Source: Pseudomonas sp. ATCC PTA-122608 (GTDB lineage: Bacteria > Pseudomonadota > Gammaproteobacteria > Pseudomonadales > Pseudomonadaceae). From it: a DNA stretch of 64,000 bases. Under the pieces are notes generated by a model, which was given only the letters and a program-made list of their open reading frames with translations, did not search any database and was not told the origin of the DNA. A program made the translations under genes and the position numbers. This document shows, in pieces, positions 7,605-15,206 of the stretch (position 1 is the first letter of the stretch; each line of letters opens with the position of its first letter). Location of the stretch: NCBI RefSeq assembly GCF_001952855.1, contig NZ_LPNO01000007.1, positions 78,836-142,835 on the forward strand, read 5' to 3'.

Positions 7605-9287
7605 TCAGAGGGTAGAGAGGAAGGTGCTGTTGTTCGCTTGCCATTCGATGATGTCGATACGGATACGTTTTTTGTCGAGCTTGCCGACGCTGGTCTTGGG
7701 AATTTCCGTAACAACGGCGATCTGGCTTGGAATCGCCCACTTGCTCAAGTGGCCCAATTCCACAAATGGCTTGAGATGTTCCTTGAGCTCCTTGGCCCCT
7801 ATCACATGGCCATCACGCACCACCAGCAACGCAAACGGGCGCTCGCCCCACTGCGGGTCGGCAATCCCCACCACCGCTACTTCGCGTACCGCCGGGTGAC
7901 GGCTGACCAGGTCTTCCAACGCCAGGGACGAGATCCACTCGCCGCCAGTCTTGATCACATCCTTGATGCGGTCGCGAATATCGATCACGCCAAACGCGTC
8001 GAGGGTGGCCACATCACCTGTGTGCATCCAGCCGCCGGCCCAGAGCTCCGCGCCCTTTTCCGGCTCGTTGAAGTAGCCTTCGCTGAGCCACGGTGCGCGC
8101 AGTACCAATTCGCCTTGGGATTCACCGTCGGCGGGCAGGAAGTTGCCGTCGCCATCGATGATCGCCGCTTCCACCAAAGGCCCGGGCACGCCGGCCTTGA
8201 TGCGATAGGTGGTGCGTTCGTCTTCGGTACCGGCCATCAATTCTTCATTGAGGTGTGCGCAGGACACCAGCGGCCCGGTCTCGGACATGCCGTACGCTGC
8301 CGTCAGTTGAATCCCACGGGCCTTGGATGCTTCATACAGCGAACGATTGAGCGCGCTGCCGCCGATGACGATTTTCCAGCCGCTGAAATCCACGCCCTGG
8401 CCAGCCTTGGCGTTGAGCACCATTTGCAGGATGGTCGGCACGCAATGGGAGAACGTGACCTTCTCTTTGCGCCACAGCTCCACCAGGTATTCGGGGTCGT
8501 AGCGGCCAGGATAAACCTGCTTCAGGCCGAGCATGGTCGCCACATAGGGCAAGCCCCAGGCGTGCACATGGAACATCGGGGTGATCGGCATGTAGACGTC
8601 GTTGGTGCCCAGCAGGCGCACGCTGTCGACGCTGCCCATGATGGTCGCCACGCCCATGGTGTGCAGCACCAGTTGGCGATGAGTGAAATACACGCCTTTG
8701 GGATTGCCGGTGGTGCCGGTGGTGTAGAAGGTGGTGGCGACGGAGTTTTCGTCGAAATCCTGGAAGTCGTACCGCGGGCTTGCTGCTGCCAATGACGTTT
8801 CGTACTCACCCACGAGGTTGGGCAGCTCGGCGGTTTTGTCCGCGCCGTCGGTGAGCAACAGCGTTTTGTCGACGGTGGTGAGGTGGCCGGCGATGGCCTG
8901 GTAGAGCCCCACAAACTCGCTGTTGACCAGCACAAAGCGGTCCTCGGCGTGGTTCATGGTGTACAGAATCTGTTCCGGCGAGAGGCGCACGTTGATGGTG
9001 TGGATGACTGCGCCAATCATCGGGATGGCAAACATGCATTCCAGGTAGCGGTGGCTGTCCCAGTCCATCACGGCCACGGTGTCACCGGCCTTGACCCCAG
9101 CCTCGGTCAGCACATTGGCCAGGCGGGCGACGCGCTCGATCAGAGTCGGATAGGTATAACGCAACTGGTCGCGGTAGACGATTTCCCGGGTTTTTTCGTA
9201 GCGTGTCCCGGACATCAACAGGCGTTTGATCAACAGCGGGTATTGGTAGGCGCCTTCGGCGGGCGGGATAACACGAGTCTGCAACAT
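7605..9287 (-). CDS. alkK: Medium/long-chain acyl-CoA ligase (AlkK-like)
   Basis: 560 residues of the AMP-forming (ANL) ligase family, which activates a fatty acid with ATP and CoA through an acyl-adenylate. Visible motifs are the P-loop TTGTTGNPKG (residues about 189-198), AAYGMSETGP, TGDVATLD, the hinge region DRIKDVIKTGGEWIS, and the C-terminal catalytic lysine region SVGKLDKKR. Best matches by pattern are AlkK-type medium-chain ligases, which feed beta-oxidation and PHA synthesis. The ATG is preceded by AAGGGA. It is transcribed in the same direction as DUF1302-DUF1329 but separated by 331 bases, so it probably has its own promoter. Exact chain-length preference cannot be read from sequence. 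Confidence 0.92.
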   Translation of the reverse strand: MLQTRVIPPAEGAYQYPLLIKRLLMSGTRYEKTREIVYRDQLRYTYPTLIERVARLANVLTEAGVKAGDTVAVMDWDSHRYLECMFAIPMIGAVIHTINVRLSPEQILYTMNHAEDRFVLVNSEFVGLYQAIAGHLTTVDKTLLLTDGADKTAELPNLVGEYETSLAAASPRYDFQDFDENSVATTFYTTGTTGNPKGVYFTHRQLVLHTMGVATIMGSVDSVRLLGTNDVYMPITPMFHVHAWGLPYVATMLGLKQVYPGRYDPEYLVELWRKEKVTFSHCVPTILQMVLNAKAGQGVDFSGWKIVIGGSALNRSLYEASKARGIQLTAAYGMSETGPLVSCAHLNEELMAGTEDERTTYRIKAGVPGPLVEAAIIDGDGNFLPADGESQGELVLRAPWLSEGYFNEPEKGAELWAGGWMHTGDVATLDAFGVIDIRDRIKDVIKTGGEWISSLALEDLVSRHPAVREVAVVGIADPQWGERPFALLVVRDGHVIGAKELKEHLKPFVELGHLSKWAIPSQIAVVTEIPKTSVGKLDKKRIRIDIIEWQANNSTFLSTL

Positions 9288-9314
9288 ACGAATCCCTTAT
9301 CTGACTGCACGGTC

Positions 9315-9358
9315 TTGGCTGAAACATCTGCACTGTAGAGCGCTTATGTTTCAGCCAA
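9315..9358. promoter_or_regulatory. 13-bp perfect inverted repeat upstream of alkK-like gene
   Basis: TTGGCTGAAACAT (9315-9327) and ATGTTTCAGCCAA (9346-9358) are exact reverse complements separated by 18 bases, 28-71 bases before the ligase start. The GAAAC/GTTTC cores resemble half-sites used by fatty-acid-responsive TetR regulators such as PsrA, but the spacing is much longer than their usual 2-4 bases. A two-site operator is plausible. Confidence 0.5.
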
Positions 9359-9418
9359 ATCAGCCAAAGGAATGATTTGCAGAACCCAATGAATGCTAGC
9401 TTTGCGCCAGCATCCGGC

Positions 9419-10051
9419 TTATTTCATGCTGGTAAACGCCAGCTTCACACCGATGGCAATCAGCACCGCGCCCATCGTCCGATCAAACCAATGCCCCATG
9501 CGTGCAAAGCCGGCACGCACACGCTGCTGGCTGAACAGCATGGCCACCAGGCAAAACCAGATCGCGGTGGCCACAGCCAGGTAAACCCCGTAACCGGCCT
9601 GGACCGCCAGCGGTGTGTGGGGATTGATCACCACGGTGAACAGCGACAGGAAGAACAGCGTGGCCTTGGGGTTCAAGCCATTGGTGACGAAACCCGAGGT
9701 GAACGCGCCACGGGCGGTGCGCTCGCCGACTTCCAGGTGCAGGTCTTCTTCACTGGCAGGCTTGGCCGGCTGGGCGCGCAGGGCCTTGAAGCCGATGTAC
9801 AGCAGGTAGGCCGCCGCCGCCCATTTCAATGCGTTGAACAGCACAATGGACTGGGACACGATCAAGCCGATGCCCAGCAGCGAATACCCCACGTGCAGGA
9901 AAATCGCCGACCCGACGCCCAACGCCGTCCAGGTGCCGGCGCGCCGGCCATGGGTCACGCTTTCACGTACCACCACGGCGAAGTCCGGGCCAGGGCTGGC
10001 CACCGCCAACAGGTGAATCAGTGCCACGGTCAAGAACTCGGTGAGGTACAT
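9419..10051 (-). CDS. LysE/RhtB-family amino-acid exporter
   Basis: About 210 residues with roughly six membrane helices and the family motifs SPGPDF near the N-terminus and NGLNPKATLFF in the middle. RhtB-type proteins export amino acids such as homoserine, threonine or cysteine derivatives; the substrate here is unknown. The start ATG at 10051 has GGAG five bases upstream; a GTG two codons earlier overlaps that site. It is divergent from the hydroxyacid dehydrogenase gene. Confidence 0.88.
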   Translation of the reverse strand: MYLTEFLTVALIHLLAVASPGPDFAVVVRESVTHGRRAGTWTALGVGSAIFLHVGYSLLGIGLIVSQSIVLFNALKWAAAAYLLYIGFKALRAQPAKPASEEDLHLEVGERTARGAFTSGFVTNGLNPKATLFFLSLFTVVINPHTPLAVQAGYGVYLAVATAIWFCLVAMLFSQQRVRAGFARMGHWFDRTMGAVLIAIGVKLAFTSMK

Positions 10052-10138
10052 GCACACTCCAGGAAGTAACTGATTATTTCATCTGATAGGCTCGGCAGAT
10101 TACGCCTTCGAACCTCGCCGCAAAAGGTACAGTTGATA

Positions 10139-11101
10139 ATGAACAATCGCCGCGCCGTCTTCCTTGATCACCCTTCCCTGGACCTCGGGGACCTGGACCT
10201 CAGCGGGTTGCGGGCACTCTTCAGCGAACTGAGCCTGCACCAGCAGACCACACCCGAAAACATTATCGAACGCCTGCAAGGCGCGCAGGTGGCCATCAGC
10301 AACAAGATCGCGCTGAATGCCGAGACCCTGGCGGCCTGCCCCGAGCTGAAGCTGATCCTGGTCACCGCCACCGGCACCAACAACGTCGACCTCGCCGCCG
10401 CCCGCGCCCACGGCGTTACCGTGAGCAATTGCCAGGGTTACGGCACGCCGTCGGTGGCGCAGCATACGATCATGCTGTTGCTCAATCTGGCGACGCGCTT
10501 GAACGACTATCAGCGGGATGTGCAAGCGGGGCTCTGGCAGAAAGCCAAGCAGTTCTGCCTGCTGGACCATCCGATCGTCGAGCTGGAAGGCAAAACCCTC
10601 GGCCTGCTGGGCCATGGTGAGTTGGGCGGCGCCGTTGCGCGCCTGGCTGAAGCCTTCGGTATGCGCGTGATCCTGGGTGCGATTCCAGGCCGCCCGGCCC
10701 GCGCCGATCGCGTGCCGCTGGACGAACTGCTGGCGCAGGTCGACGCGCTGACCCTGCACTGCCCGCTCAACGAGCACACCCGTGACTTTATCGGTGCCCG
10801 CGAACTCGCCTTGCTCAAGCCCGGCGCCTTCATCGTCAACACGGCCCGCGGTGGTCTGATCAATGAACAAGCCTTGGCCGATGCCCTGCGCAGCGGTCAT
10901 CTGGGCGGCGCGGCGACCGATGTGTTGAGCGTGGAACCCCCGGTCAACGGCAACCCGTTGCTGGCCGGCGACATCCCGCGCTTGATCGTCACGCCCCACA
11001 ACGCCTGGGGCAGCCGCGAAGCCCGGCAGCGGATCGTCGGCCAATTGATCGAAAACGCTCAGGGCTTTTTCAGCGGCGCCCCGCTGCGCGTCGTCAGTTG
11101 A
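10139..11101 (+). CDS. hprA: D-2-hydroxyacid dehydrogenase (hydroxypyruvate reductase / glycerate dehydrogenase type)
   Basis: 320 residues. It has the NAD-binding GHGELG motif (residues 158-163), the substrate arginine in NTARGG, the acidic residue in SVEPP and the catalytic histidine in TPHNAWGS, the full D-isomer 2-hydroxyacid dehydrogenase set. The pattern is closest to HprA, which reduces hydroxypyruvate or glyoxylate with NAD(P)H. The ATG at 10139 is preferred over an upstream TTG. The stop is 30 bases before rsmC, so co-transcription is possible although the functions are unrelated. Related 2-ketoacid reductases cannot be excluded. Confidence 0.82.
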   Translation: MNNRRAVFLDHPSLDLGDLDLSGLRALFSELSLHQQTTPENIIERLQGAQVAISNKIALNAETLAACPELKLILVTATGTNNVDLAAARAHGVTVSNCQGYGTPSVAQHTIMLLLNLATRLNDYQRDVQAGLWQKAKQFCLLDHPIVELEGKTLGLLGHGELGGAVARLAEAFGMRVILGAIPGRPARADRVPLDELLAQVDALTLHCPLNEHTRDFIGARELALLKPGAFIVNTARGGLINEQALADALRSGHLGGAATDVLSVEPPVNGNPLLAGDIPRLIVTPHNAWGSREARQRIVGQLIENAQGFFSGAPLRVVS

Positions 11102-11131
11102 TAAACTGCGCCCCTTTTCAAGGAGCAGACC

Positions 11132-12130
11132 ATGGATCCGCGCAGTGAAGTACTGCTTCGCCAGGCCGAACTTTTTCAAGGCGACGTGCTGCTGGTGGGC
11201 TTGCCCGCCGACGACCTGCTGGGCCGCCTGCCCAACGCCCATGGCTGGAGCTGGCACGCCGGCGACCAGGCCGCGCTGGACGCGCGTTTTGCCGAGCGCA
11301 GCCAGTTCGGCGTGAACGTGCCCGAGCGCTCGTTCGACACGGCGGTGGTGTTCCTGCCCAAATCCAAGGACCTCACCGACTACCTGCTCAATGCCGTGGC
11401 GGCGCGTTTGCCCGGCAAAGAGTTGTACCTGGTCGGGGAAAAGAAAGGCGGTATCGAAAGTGCGGCCAAGCAACTGAACCCGTTCGGCAAACCGCGCAAG
11501 CTCGACAATGCGCGGCACTGCCAGTTGTGGCTGGTCACGGTGGCCAACGCCCCCGAACCGGTTGAGCTGGAAAGCCTGGCGCAGGTGTTCGAAGTGCCGC
11601 TGGCTGAAGGGCCGCTCAAGGTGGTGAGCCTGCCGGGCGTATTCAGTCACGGTCGCCTGGACCGCGGCACTGCGCTGCTGCTGGAACATCTGGACAAGTT
11701 GCCAAGCGGTCACTTGCTGGATTTCGGTTGTGGGGCTGGCGTGCTTGGGGCTGCAGTCAAACGTCGCTATCCGCATAACACGGTGACGATGCTCGACGTG
11801 GATGCCTTTGCTGCCGCCAGCAGTCGCCTCACCTTGGCGGCCAACGGCCTGGAAGCCGAGGTGTTGACCGGTGATGGCATCGACGCAGCACCGATGAATC
11901 TGAACACGATTTTGAGCAACCCGCCGTTCCATGTCGGGGTGCACACCGATTATTTCGCCACCGAGAACTTGCTGCGAAAAGCGGCCAAACATCTGGCAAA
12001 AGGCGGCGAACTGCGACTGGTAGCGAATAGCTTCCTGAAGTATCAGCCGCTGATCGAAGAGCATCTTGGGGTGTGCGCAATCAAGGCAGAAGGCCAGGGT
12101 TTTCGCATTTACCGTGCCAAGCGCGGCTGA
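11132..12130 (+). CDS. rsmC: 16S rRNA (guanine(1207)-N2)-methyltransferase RsmC
   Basis: 332 residues. The C-terminal half carries the SAM-binding motif [10 protein letters not shown] (residues 197-206) and the N2-guanine methyltransferase motif SNPPFH (262-267). The N-terminal half is the degenerate duplicate domain typical of RsmC. It methylates G1207 of 16S rRNA in the 30S subunit. AAGGAG precedes the ATG. Length agrees with the family (about 340). Confidence 0.92.
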   Translation: MDPRSEVLLRQAELFQGDVLLVGLPADDLLGRLPNAHGWSWHAGDQAALDARFAERSQFGVNVPERSFDTAVVFLPKSKDLTDYLLNAVAARLPGKELYLVGEKKGGIESAAKQLNPFGKPRKLDNARHCQLWLVTVANAPEPVELESLAQVFEVPLAEGPLKVVSLPGVFSHGRLDRGTALLLEHLDKLPSGHLLDFGCGAGVLGAAVKRRYPHNTVTMLDVDAFAAASSRLTLAANGLEAEVLTGDGIDAAPMNLNTILSNPPFHVGVHTDYFATENLLRKAAKHLAKGGELRLVANSFLKYQPLIEEHLGVCAIKAEGQGFRIYRAKRG

Positions 12131-12182
12131 AATCTTTTTCCAAAAGAAGGCTTGCCGAATGGATTTTGCCTAGGCAGAATCC

Positions 12183-12362
12183 GCTCCGTCCTAGGGGAGT
12201 AGTCTCCCACGAGCGCCACGCTCGTCCGGCATACGTCAACATACTTGGTCAACAGGCCATGGCGTATGCGACCCAGGAGTCCGCACAGACGGACCGGGGT
12301 TTGACAAGACCTATGACACGAACACCTTACCCGGGGCGGGAAGGCTGTACGTGTCATAGCCG
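12183..12362 (+). ncRNA. yybP-ykoY manganese riboswitch
   Basis: The leader of the Gdt1-type gene contains the hallmark GGGGAGTAG (12193-12201), the ACGTCAACATACTTGGTC-like segment (12233-12250), and a downstream ten-base perfect stem (12311-12320 with 12350-12359) enclosing CCTTACC...GGGAAGG. This order matches the yybP-ykoY family, whose RNA senses Mn2+ and switches on manganese-export genes. It ends about 28 bases before the start codon, so control could be by freeing the ribosome site. A covariance-model scan would settle the boundaries. Confidence 0.85.
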
Positions 12363-12389
12363 TGTCGACCCGCCCCTGGAACTTACCTG

Positions 12390-12974
12390 ATGCTGGATTC
12401 CCTGCTTGTCCCTACCGCAATCGTTGCCTTGGCCGAAATTGGCGACAAGACGCAACTGCTCGCGCTCATTCTCGCTGCACGCTTTCGCAAACCCTGGCCG
12501 ATCATCGCCGGCATCGTCGCCGCGACCCTGGCCAACCATGCGGCCGCCGGTGCCGTGGGGGCCTGGTTCGGGAGTTTCTTCTCGGATGCGGTGTTGCACT
12601 GGATCCTCGCGGCGAGCTTCTGTGCCACCGCGCTCTGGACCCTGGTGCCCGACAAGCTCGACGATGACGAAGCCAGTACTTCCCGCAAGTTCGGGCCATT
12701 CCTGACCACGCTGATCGCGTTCTTCCTCGCGGAAATCGGCGACAAGACCCAGATCGCTACCGTGATGCTCGCGGCGCAATACCCGGAACTGTGGCTGGTG
12801 ATTATCGGCACGACCCTGGGCATGTTGATTGCCAACGTACCGGTGGTGCTGGCGGGGAATTTCGCGGCGGACAAATTGCCGCTGACGCTGATTCGTCGAC
12901 TGGCGGCTACGGCGTTTTTCATCCTGGCCATTGTCGCGGTGTACAAGGCCATGCAGAGCAGTGGCTGGATCTAG
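12390..12974 (+). CDS. UPF0016/Gdt1 (TMEM165) family Mn2+ exporter
   Basis: 194 residues, about six membrane helices in two repeats, each with the family signature E-x-G-D-K-T (EIGDKT at 16-21 and 115-120). The acidic residues bind the divalent cation; bacterial members (MneA type) export Mn2+. The manganese riboswitch upstream supports this strongly. Followed by a hairpin at 12985-13011. Confidence 0.9.
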   Translation: MLDSLLVPTAIVALAEIGDKTQLLALILAARFRKPWPIIAGIVAATLANHAAAGAVGAWFGSFFSDAVLHWILAASFCATALWTLVPDKLDDDEASTSRKFGPFLTTLIAFFLAEIGDKTQIATVMLAAQYPELWLVIIGTTLGMLIANVPVVLAGNFAADKLPLTLIRRLAATAFFILAIVAVYKAMQSSGWI

Positions 12975-12984
12975 GTAAGCCAGG

Positions 12985-13011
12985 TCATTCCCACACACGG
13001 TGTGGGAATGA
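12985..13011. terminator. Twelve-base-pair hairpin between convergent genes
   Basis: TCATTCCCACAC-ACG-GTGTGGGAATGA is a perfect stem between the Gdt1-type gene (+) and the M48 protease gene (-). There is no long T-run on either strand, so it may be a short REP-derived hairpin acting as a weak bidirectional terminator. Confidence 0.55.
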
Positions 13012-13017
13012 TCATTC

Positions 13018-13836
13018 TCAGGATTTTTTGGCCTGCTGATACAACGGCATCACCTTCGGAATCGCCGCCTGCAACGAGGCGATCCGGCTGTCGGAGGCCG
13101 GGTGAGTGCTCATGAACTCAGGTGGCGAGCCTTCCGAGGCCTTGGCCATTTTGTTCCACAGGGTAATTGCCGCGTTCGGGTTGTAACCGGCACGCGCCGA
13201 CAACTCCAGGCCAATCAGGTCCGCTTCGTTTTCGTTGCTGCGGCTGTTGGGCAAGGTCATGCCGTAGTTGGCCACGGTATCGGCCAGCGCCAGGCTGTCC
13301 TGACCCAGGCCGAACAAGGCACCGGCTCCCTGCTTCGCCATTTCGATACCGTAAGCCTTGGACATGGCTTCTCGGCCGTGTTCACGCAAGGCGTGGGCAA
13401 TTTCATGACCCATCACGGCGGCGAGTTCGTCGTCGGTCAGTTTGAGATTGTCGATCAACGCGCTGTAGACAAAGATCTTGCCGCCAGGCCCGCAGTTGGC
13501 GTTCATCTCGTCACTTTTGATCAGGTTCACTTCCCACTTCCACTGCGCCGCATCCGGGCGGAAGGTGGGCGCCTGGGCGATCAAGCGGTTGGCTATTGCC
13601 TGCACGCGCTTGGCGTTGGCACTGGTCTTGTCCACCAGCCCTTTGCCACTGGCTTCACCCAGGGTCTGCTGGTACGACTGCGCATACATCTGGTCGACTT
13701 CCTGGCTCGACAACATACTGAACATGTACTGCTTGCGCTCAACGCCCACGGCGCCGCCGCTGGTGGTGTTGACCGACTGACAACCCGCGAGCAATACCGC
13801 CGCGCCCAACGCACATACCGCTACCGTCTTTTTCAT
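13018..13836 (-). CDS. M48-family metalloprotease lipoprotein (LoiP/YcaL-like)
   Basis: 272 residues. Lipobox LLAGC with Cys19 predicts a lipoprotein. The zinc motif HEIAH (144-148) and the third-ligand region NENEADLIGLE identify the M48 peptidase family. Periplasmic M48 lipoproteins take part in envelope protein quality control. The start at 13836 is chosen because the signal peptide and an AGGGAG site are there; the open frame runs further upstream without a signal. It follows the SRAP gene on the same strand after 116 bases. Confidence 0.9.
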   Translation of the reverse strand: MKKTVAVCALGAAVLLAGCQSVNTTSGGAVGVERKQYMFSMLSSQEVDQMYAQSYQQTLGEASGKGLVDKTSANAKRVQAIANRLIAQAPTFRPDAAQWKWEVNLIKSDEMNANCGPGGKIFVYSALIDNLKLTDDELAAVMGHEIAHALREHGREAMSKAYGIEMAKQGAGALFGLGQDSLALADTVANYGMTLPNSRSNENEADLIGLELSARAGYNPNAAITLWNKMAKASEGSPPEFMSTHPASDSRIASLQAAIPKVMPLYQQAKKS

Positions 13837-13952
13837 CAACCTGCTCCCTGGAAACATGGCGCGTATCGTAGTCGGCCAATTGTATCGGCGCCAGATACAA
13901 CAGACGTGTAGCGGCCAGATTTCAGACATATCCCACATTGACGTCCTCGAGG

Positions 13953-14573
13953 CTAACCCGGAGTCAGGCACTCCGGCCCATTCAGCTTCGGATCGTTGAC
14001 CATATTGGCCAGCACCCGCTCGCGCAACGCAGTGGGTTCACTGGCCAACAAAGCCTGCAAGGTGTGCAACGGTGTCTCGGGGTTCAACCAGGCGGCCTGC
14101 CCCGCCGCATCCAGAATGAGCGGCCGGCGCTGACTCTGCGCAGCCTGGGTCACTACCGCCGTGCTCAGCCACACCTGCTCCTGCACCGGATACGCTTCCC
14201 AGATTGCCGCAAAAAACAGCGTGCTGCCCTCCCCCGGCGTCAGCCAGTACGGGCGCTTGCGCTGGGTGCCGCGCCATTCGTAGAAACCATTGGCCGGCAA
14301 CAGGCAGCGGCGCTGGCGAAAGGCTTCGCGAAACATCGGTTGCTCTGCCAGGGTTTCCGCGCGGGCATGAGCCGGGGTGCGCGAGAGATCGGTCAGCCAG
14401 GGCGGCGTCAGGCCCCAGCGCGCCCGAGCCAGGGTGTGCTGGCCGTCGCTGAGGCGCTGGATCAGCACCGAATCATTCGGAGAAATGTTCCACTGGGCCT
14501 GCTGGTCGGCCGGAAAGCCCGGCAAGGCAGCAAACGAGGGGTTCCAGCGAAACAGGGCATAACGTCCACACAT
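13953..14573 (-). CDS. Divergent SRAP (SOS response-associated peptidase) domain protein
   Basis: 206 residues starting MCGRY, the SRAP/YedK/HMCES pattern in which Cys2 becomes the N-terminal nucleophile that crosslinks abasic DNA. The core RxLLPANGFYEW keeps the glutamate (Glu99). Compared with E. coli YedK, the active-site Asn75 is replaced by His69 (AHARAET instead of NAR-ET), and the position of His160 in HDRRP is Ser147 (SQRRP). The fold is clear, the chemistry may be altered. It is not adjacent to an SOS gene and I saw no obvious LexA box. Confidence 0.85.
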   Translation of the reverse strand: MCGRYALFRWNPSFAALPGFPADQQAQWNISPNDSVLIQRLSDGQHTLARARWGLTPPWLTDLSRTPAHARAETLAEQPMFREAFRQRRCLLPANGFYEWRGTQRKRPYWLTPGEGSTLFFAAIWEAYPVQEQVWLSTAVVTQAAQSQRRPLILDAAGQAAWLNPETPLHTLQALLASEPTALRERVLANMVNDPKLNGPECLTPG

Positions 14574-14609
14574 GGGGCAACACGACTCTTGGAGAAACTG
14601 GCCGACAGC

Positions 14610-14870
14610 CTAACAGACCAACACGTCGGGAAAGCTGTCGGGTTCATCGCCGGGCACCGGTTGCGCGCCGTTGTAGGCAGTGATCAGCTCACGGGCGTAG
14701 GCCGCCTGGTCATTCTCCACTGCCAGGGCCAGCAGGCCATAGATCGGTAATTCGCCGGTGCCACCGAGCAAATCGCGCCCCACCAGGTGCGCGGTGACGC
14801 CCTCGCTTTCGAGCATGCCTTGCAGCAGCTCACCTTCCATCAGGTTTTCCGGCTCGTAGATTCGCTGCAT
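14610..14870 (-). CDS. DUF2007 domain protein
   Basis: 86 residues. The N-terminal half (YEPENLMEGELLQGMLESEGVT...) matches DUF2007, a small ferredoxin-like fold labelled putative signal-transducing protein. The ligand is unknown. It lies 15 bases after the cysteine-rich protein gene on the same strand, so the two are probably co-transcribed. Confidence 0.8.
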   Translation of the reverse strand: MQRIYEPENLMEGELLQGMLESEGVTAHLVGRDLLGGTGELPIYGLLALAVENDQAAYARELITAYNGAQPVPGDEPDSFPDVLVC

Positions 14871-14885
14871 GGGCGTACCTTTTAT

Positions 14886-15065
14886 TTATTCGTTCTCGCT
14901 GCGTACGTTGAGCATCCATTCGCCGTCATGAACCTGCAGCTCGAAAACAATAGGCCGGCAGCACACCGGGCAATCCTCTATATATTCCTGATCGCCCGCC
15001 GACAGGTCCAGTAGCGCGGTGACTACCTCTCCACAATAAGGACATTCGTACGACTCTTCTTCCAT
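14886..15065 (-). CDS. CPXCG-motif cysteine-rich small protein
   Basis: 59 residues with two metal-site-like pairs, CPYCG near the N-terminus and CPVCC about 25 residues later, consistent with a zinc ribbon. The ATG at 15065 has GGAG six bases upstream and is preferred over a TTG at 15077. It is first in a two-gene unit with the DUF2007 gene. Function unknown; the family is widespread in gamma-proteobacteria. Confidence 0.82.
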   Translation of the reverse strand: MEEESYECPYCGEVVTALLDLSAGDQEYIEDCPVCCRPIVFELQVHDGEWMLNVRSENE

Positions 15066-15090
15066 CGCGGTCTCCAAGGTGACTTGTGCG

Positions 15091-15096
15091 TATAAT
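15091..15096 (+). promoter_or_regulatory. Putative -10 element for the acyltransferase gene
   Basis: TATAAT in the divergent gap, 111 bases before the acyltransferase start. No good -35 is visible at 16-18 bases, so the call is tentative. Confidence 0.35.
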
Positions 15097-15206
15097 CGCC
15101 GGTCTATTTACAGGGCTATTTTTCGTCCCGGCCAATTGCCCGGACCACGCCCTGATATTTATTGTTCCAAACCTTTACTTACCCTAGCCGTTTCTAACAA
15201 GAGAGC

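Noticed and set aside
10100..12064. 654-codon minus-strand frame across hprA and rsmC
   Set aside because: Covers two well-supported plus-strand genes and has no recognisable domain.
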